From Paenibacillus andongensis (GTDB lineage: Bacteria; Bacillota; Bacilli; Paenibacillales; NBRC-103111): a DNA stretch of 64,000 nt. This document shows positions 61,741 through 64,000 of this stretch, one piece after another. Where the stretch lies: NCBI RefSeq assembly GCF_025369935.1, contig NZ_CP104467.1, positions 5,215,001-5,279,000 on the forward strand. The letters run 5' to 3'. A model generated the notes under the pieces. That model was not told the DNA's origin. It was given only the letters and a program-made list of their open reading frames with translations, and searched no databases. Made by a program: the position numbers and the translations under genes. Position 1 is the stretch's first letter. Every line of letters begins with the position of its first letter.

Positions 61741-64000
61741 CTACTCTTCCTCGAACAGTCTTTCACCGCGGTACAAACGCCAAGCAATCTTAGCCGTATG
61801 CGGCAGCTCCCGCGCACTTGGGGCGTGGGCCGCCAAATATCGGGCACAGGCGAGCAGGCAAGTCTCCTTAGCCTGCTTTGCAAATACATCGGAACGCGTA
61901 TCCCAATGATCATATTCGGTGACGGCAGCCTCATAAAGCTGAAATGTGTGAAATTCGGCGTCCTCGCGAAGCAGACTGAGACCCAGTGTGCTGAGCAGAA
62001 CCTGAGGGTCCCGCTGTTCGCTAAGGTATCCCGCTACCCAACTCGCGGCCTCATCCACCTGCTGCCTGCGGTCCATAAGCTCAAGCAGCTCCTCCGGTGC
62101 GTAGCTGCGGCCGCTAGCGGGTTTGGGCTTCGGTGCCCGCGGCACATTAAGAAAACGATCATGGTAGATGGACATCGCCCCATAATAGAGCGCCCTACCC
62201 AGAAGCGGCTCCTTGGAGCGGCGCAGCCGTTCGTGTACCGCGTGAGCGTAGGTAAAGGTATGCAGCACGGCTATCCAATCGCCGAACTCGTTTTGGGTGT
62301 GAAACCGCACGATCCTTTCGGCCGCAGCCAGGCAGATCAGTTGGGCCAGCCGTTCGGGTGCCGCTCCTCCTAGCAAAAGCCTGGTTAACTGATCGACCGT
62401 CTCAATCGCCTTATCACTGAGCAATTGTTCCACAAAAGCTTGTTCATCAAGCTGGTCGGATTGTTCCGAAGTTGGAGGTTGCTGTAACTTTTCGAAAGCC
62501 TGCCGAAGCGGAGTAACGAGATCGACCGGCGCCTGCCAATGATGAAGTTCTTCGCTGCGGGTTGGCGATCCGAGGAGTGGTACAAGCGAAGCGAGGATAG
62601 GCTCCGTAAGTGAATCTCCCAAGTCTTCCAGCGCCTCAAATGCTTTATTATGAAAATCAAAAGTATGGCCGCCGTCCAAATAAAAGTGGTCTGTCACCGA
62701 AATCAGCATCATGTCCGCTAATTGTTCAGATGTAGCTCGCTTGGCTATGGCAGTCAGCAATACCTTTTCCGCGCCTTGGGTATCGCGCACCTCGACACAG
62801 TTGCGATACCACTCCATCAGTCTTTCCGTGGAAGCCGGTGAGGAAGGCAGCGCCCCGAGCAGGTGACGGGGAGCACGTCCTGAGCTAGCCCTGGCTACTT
62901 GAACCAATCCGTGGTACAAGGCGAGAATTCGACCAGATACATCGAGCTTGGGCAGTACGTTTCTCATCGCGGTCAAAATGGTCAAACCCGCTCCCCAGCC
63001 ATTCCCTTGCGACGTACCGAACGTGACGCCGATACGGACAATTTCATCAACCGGGACTCCGGATTCGACCAACCCGATGACCGCCTTGGCGATCACAATG
63101 CCGATGTTCTGCTCAAGTCCTTCCCGCAAACGGTGCTTAAGCTTCTCGGCATTGCCGATGTTCCTTGGTCTTGAGCTAACCCAGACTGCCTCACTCTCGA
63201 CCTTAACGTCGTAAGCGGGCACGTCGTCTGCCCAGGGATCCAGCGTCCCGCCACTGCAGATGTCGAAGCGAGCATGATGCCAGTGACATGTCACCATGCC
63301 GTTGCAAACGCTTCCTAAATGAAGCGGAAAGCCGAGATGAGGACATCGGTTGTCTATCGCTCTGACCTCATCCTCGTGGTAAAAAACGGCGATACCTCCT
63401 TTGATAACCTCGAGATGCGGTAAATCCACGATGGCTCCGGTATACTTCAATTTATAGGCACTGACGGCAAATCCCAGAGAAAGAGCCTGTTTCAATGGAT
63501 AACCTTTGACGATCGCCGCATAAAATCCCGACCAAAATGCATCGCCGGCTCCCGTGGTATCTACGACCTGAGTAGCCAAAGAGTCGAATGCAATCGTCTC
63601 TTTTCCATTAGAAACGATAGCGCCATCCTTCCCTAATGTCAAAATAACCAGCTTAGCGCCCAGTTCCAAGAAATGTTCGAGATAACGCTCAGGCGACGCT
63701 TTCCCAAACAGTCTCTCTGCGTCGTCCTCTGAAGGTTTCACAATGTCAACCTTACCGATGATAGATTTCACGTAGTCGATTCCATTCTCGCCCTTTTGCC
63801 ATATCATCGGATGATAGTTAGGGTCAAAACCGATCAAAGTACCGTGTTTTCTTACCGTGTCCATCACGCTTTCGATCGTATAACGGGACGGAACTCTCGA
63901 TATAGGCCAACAGGAGAAATGGACGATTTTGGAGTTGACTACGGCATCCGTCAGCCCAGTTGTATAAGCTAATTGACAATCCGCCCCCCGATAAAATATT
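61741..64000 (-). CDS. PfkB sugar kinase fused to a Rieske [2Fe-2S] protein, 5' end outside the window
   Basis: The open frame enters from the right edge (753 codons visible). The first about 220 residues are the C-terminal two-thirds of a PfkB/ribokinase-like kinase: IVHFSCWPISR, IGFDPNYHP, then VVDTTGAGDAFWSGF, in which Asp is the catalytic base. At about residue 235 the kinase continues without a stop into a Rieske domain with CPH and CHWH (spaced 16 apart), the ligands of a [2Fe-2S] cluster. About 460 residues of helical sequence follow, rich in His and Asp, including WIAVLHTFTYAHAVHE; this recalls questin-oxidase-like proteins. The base composition is higher in GC in the Rieske part than in the kinase part. 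The Rieske domain appears to lack its first strand. Both parts are clear; the fusion is unusual. Confidence 0.8.
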   Translation of the reverse strand, partial: IFYRGADCQLAYTTGLTDAVVNSKIVHFSCWPISRVPSRYTIESVMDTVRKHGTLIGFDPNYHPMIWQKGENGIDYVKSIIGKVDIVKPSEDDAERLFGKASPERYLEHFLELGAKLVILTLGKDGAIVSNGKETIAFDSLATQVVDTTGAGDAFWSGFYAAIVKGYPLKQALSLGFAVSAYKLKYTGAIVDLPHLEVIKGGIAVFYHEDEVRAIDNRCPHLGFPLHLGSVCNGMVTCHWHHARFDICSGGTLDPWADDVPAYDVKVESEAVWVSSRPRNIGNAEKLKHRLREGLEQNIGIVIAKAVIGLVESGVPVDEIVRIGVTFGTSQGNGWGAGLTILTAMRNVLPKLDVSGRILALYHGLVQVARASSGRAPRHLLGALPSSPASTERLMEWYRNCVEVRDTQGAEKVLLTAIAKRATSEQLADMMLISVTDHFYLDGGHTFDFHNKAFEALEDLGDSLTEPILASLVPLLGSPTRSEELHHWQAPVDLVTPLRQAFEKLQQPPTSEQSDQLDEQAFVEQLLSDKAIETVDQLTRLLLGGAAPERLAQLICLAAAERIVRFHTQNEFGDWIAVLHTFTYAHAVHERLRRSKEPLLGRALYYGAMSIYHDRFLNVPRAPKPKPASGRSYAPEELLELMDRRQQVDEAASWVAGYLSEQRDPQVLLSTLGLSLLREDAEFHTFQLYEAAVTEYDHWDTRSDVFAKQAKETCLLACARYLAAHAPSARELPHTAKIAWRLYRGERLFEEE

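Noticed and set aside
63400..63430. Internal translation start for the Rieske protein at the AAAGGAGGT in the joint
   Set aside because: No ATG, GTG or TTG follows in frame at 5-12 nt, so a separate product is not supported.

Overview
The window looks like a chromosomal segment of a Paenibacillus-like member of the Bacillota. The reasons are moderate GC, strong GGAGG-type ribosome binding sites with frequent TTG and GTG starts, several YesM/YesN-type (AraC-class) two-component systems, LplABC/YtcP-type sugar importers without their own ATPase, and large secreted glycosidases with CBM6, NPCBM, Big2 and FIMAH-like modules. I saw no rRNA, tRNA, CRISPR array, prophage or complete insertion sequence.

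Layout. (1) 1-7523, minus strand: kinase/regulator pair, two LplB/LplC permeases, a lipoprotein sugar binder and the start of a GH106-like glycosidase that runs off the left edge. (2) 7657-23839, minus strand: a second glycan locus with GH2, GH78 and GH43 enzymes in one operon, a binding lipoprotein, a histidine kinase/response regulator pair, two permeases, and a GH1/SDR pair. Four units of this locus share a 42-bp element with a -10 box exactly 19 bp downstream, so they look like one regulon. (3) 23965-30927: non-glycan genes (DoxX, TetR and MFS exporter, LysR with divergent carboxylesterase and a TauE-like exporter). (4) 30977-39019: an alpha-mannan cassette (GH76 with three CBM6-like modules, binder, two permeases, a GH125 relic) next to a divergent GntR/LacI-type repressor. 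(5) 39172-48937: another ABC cassette divergent from its own kinase/regulator, then a convergent 1012-residue secreted (alpha/alpha)6-type enzyme. (6) 49307-54497: an ABC importer in an operon with a Cys/Met-metabolism PLP enzyme, bracketed by a FadR-type GntR gene. (7) 55089-64000: a GHL10 multidomain protein, small hypothetical genes, a methyltransferase, a DUF4317 protein, and an unusual PfkB-kinase/Rieske fusion that continues past the right edge.

Function. Extracellular glycosidases or other organisms release oligosaccharides, five lipoprotein/permease sets import them (the ATPase is presumably a shared MsmX-type protein encoded elsewhere), and cytoplasmic GH1, GH2, GH43 and GH78 enzymes finish the degradation. 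Three YesMN pairs and two GntR-family regulators appear to control separate cassettes; for three of them plausible operators can be read directly from the sequence.
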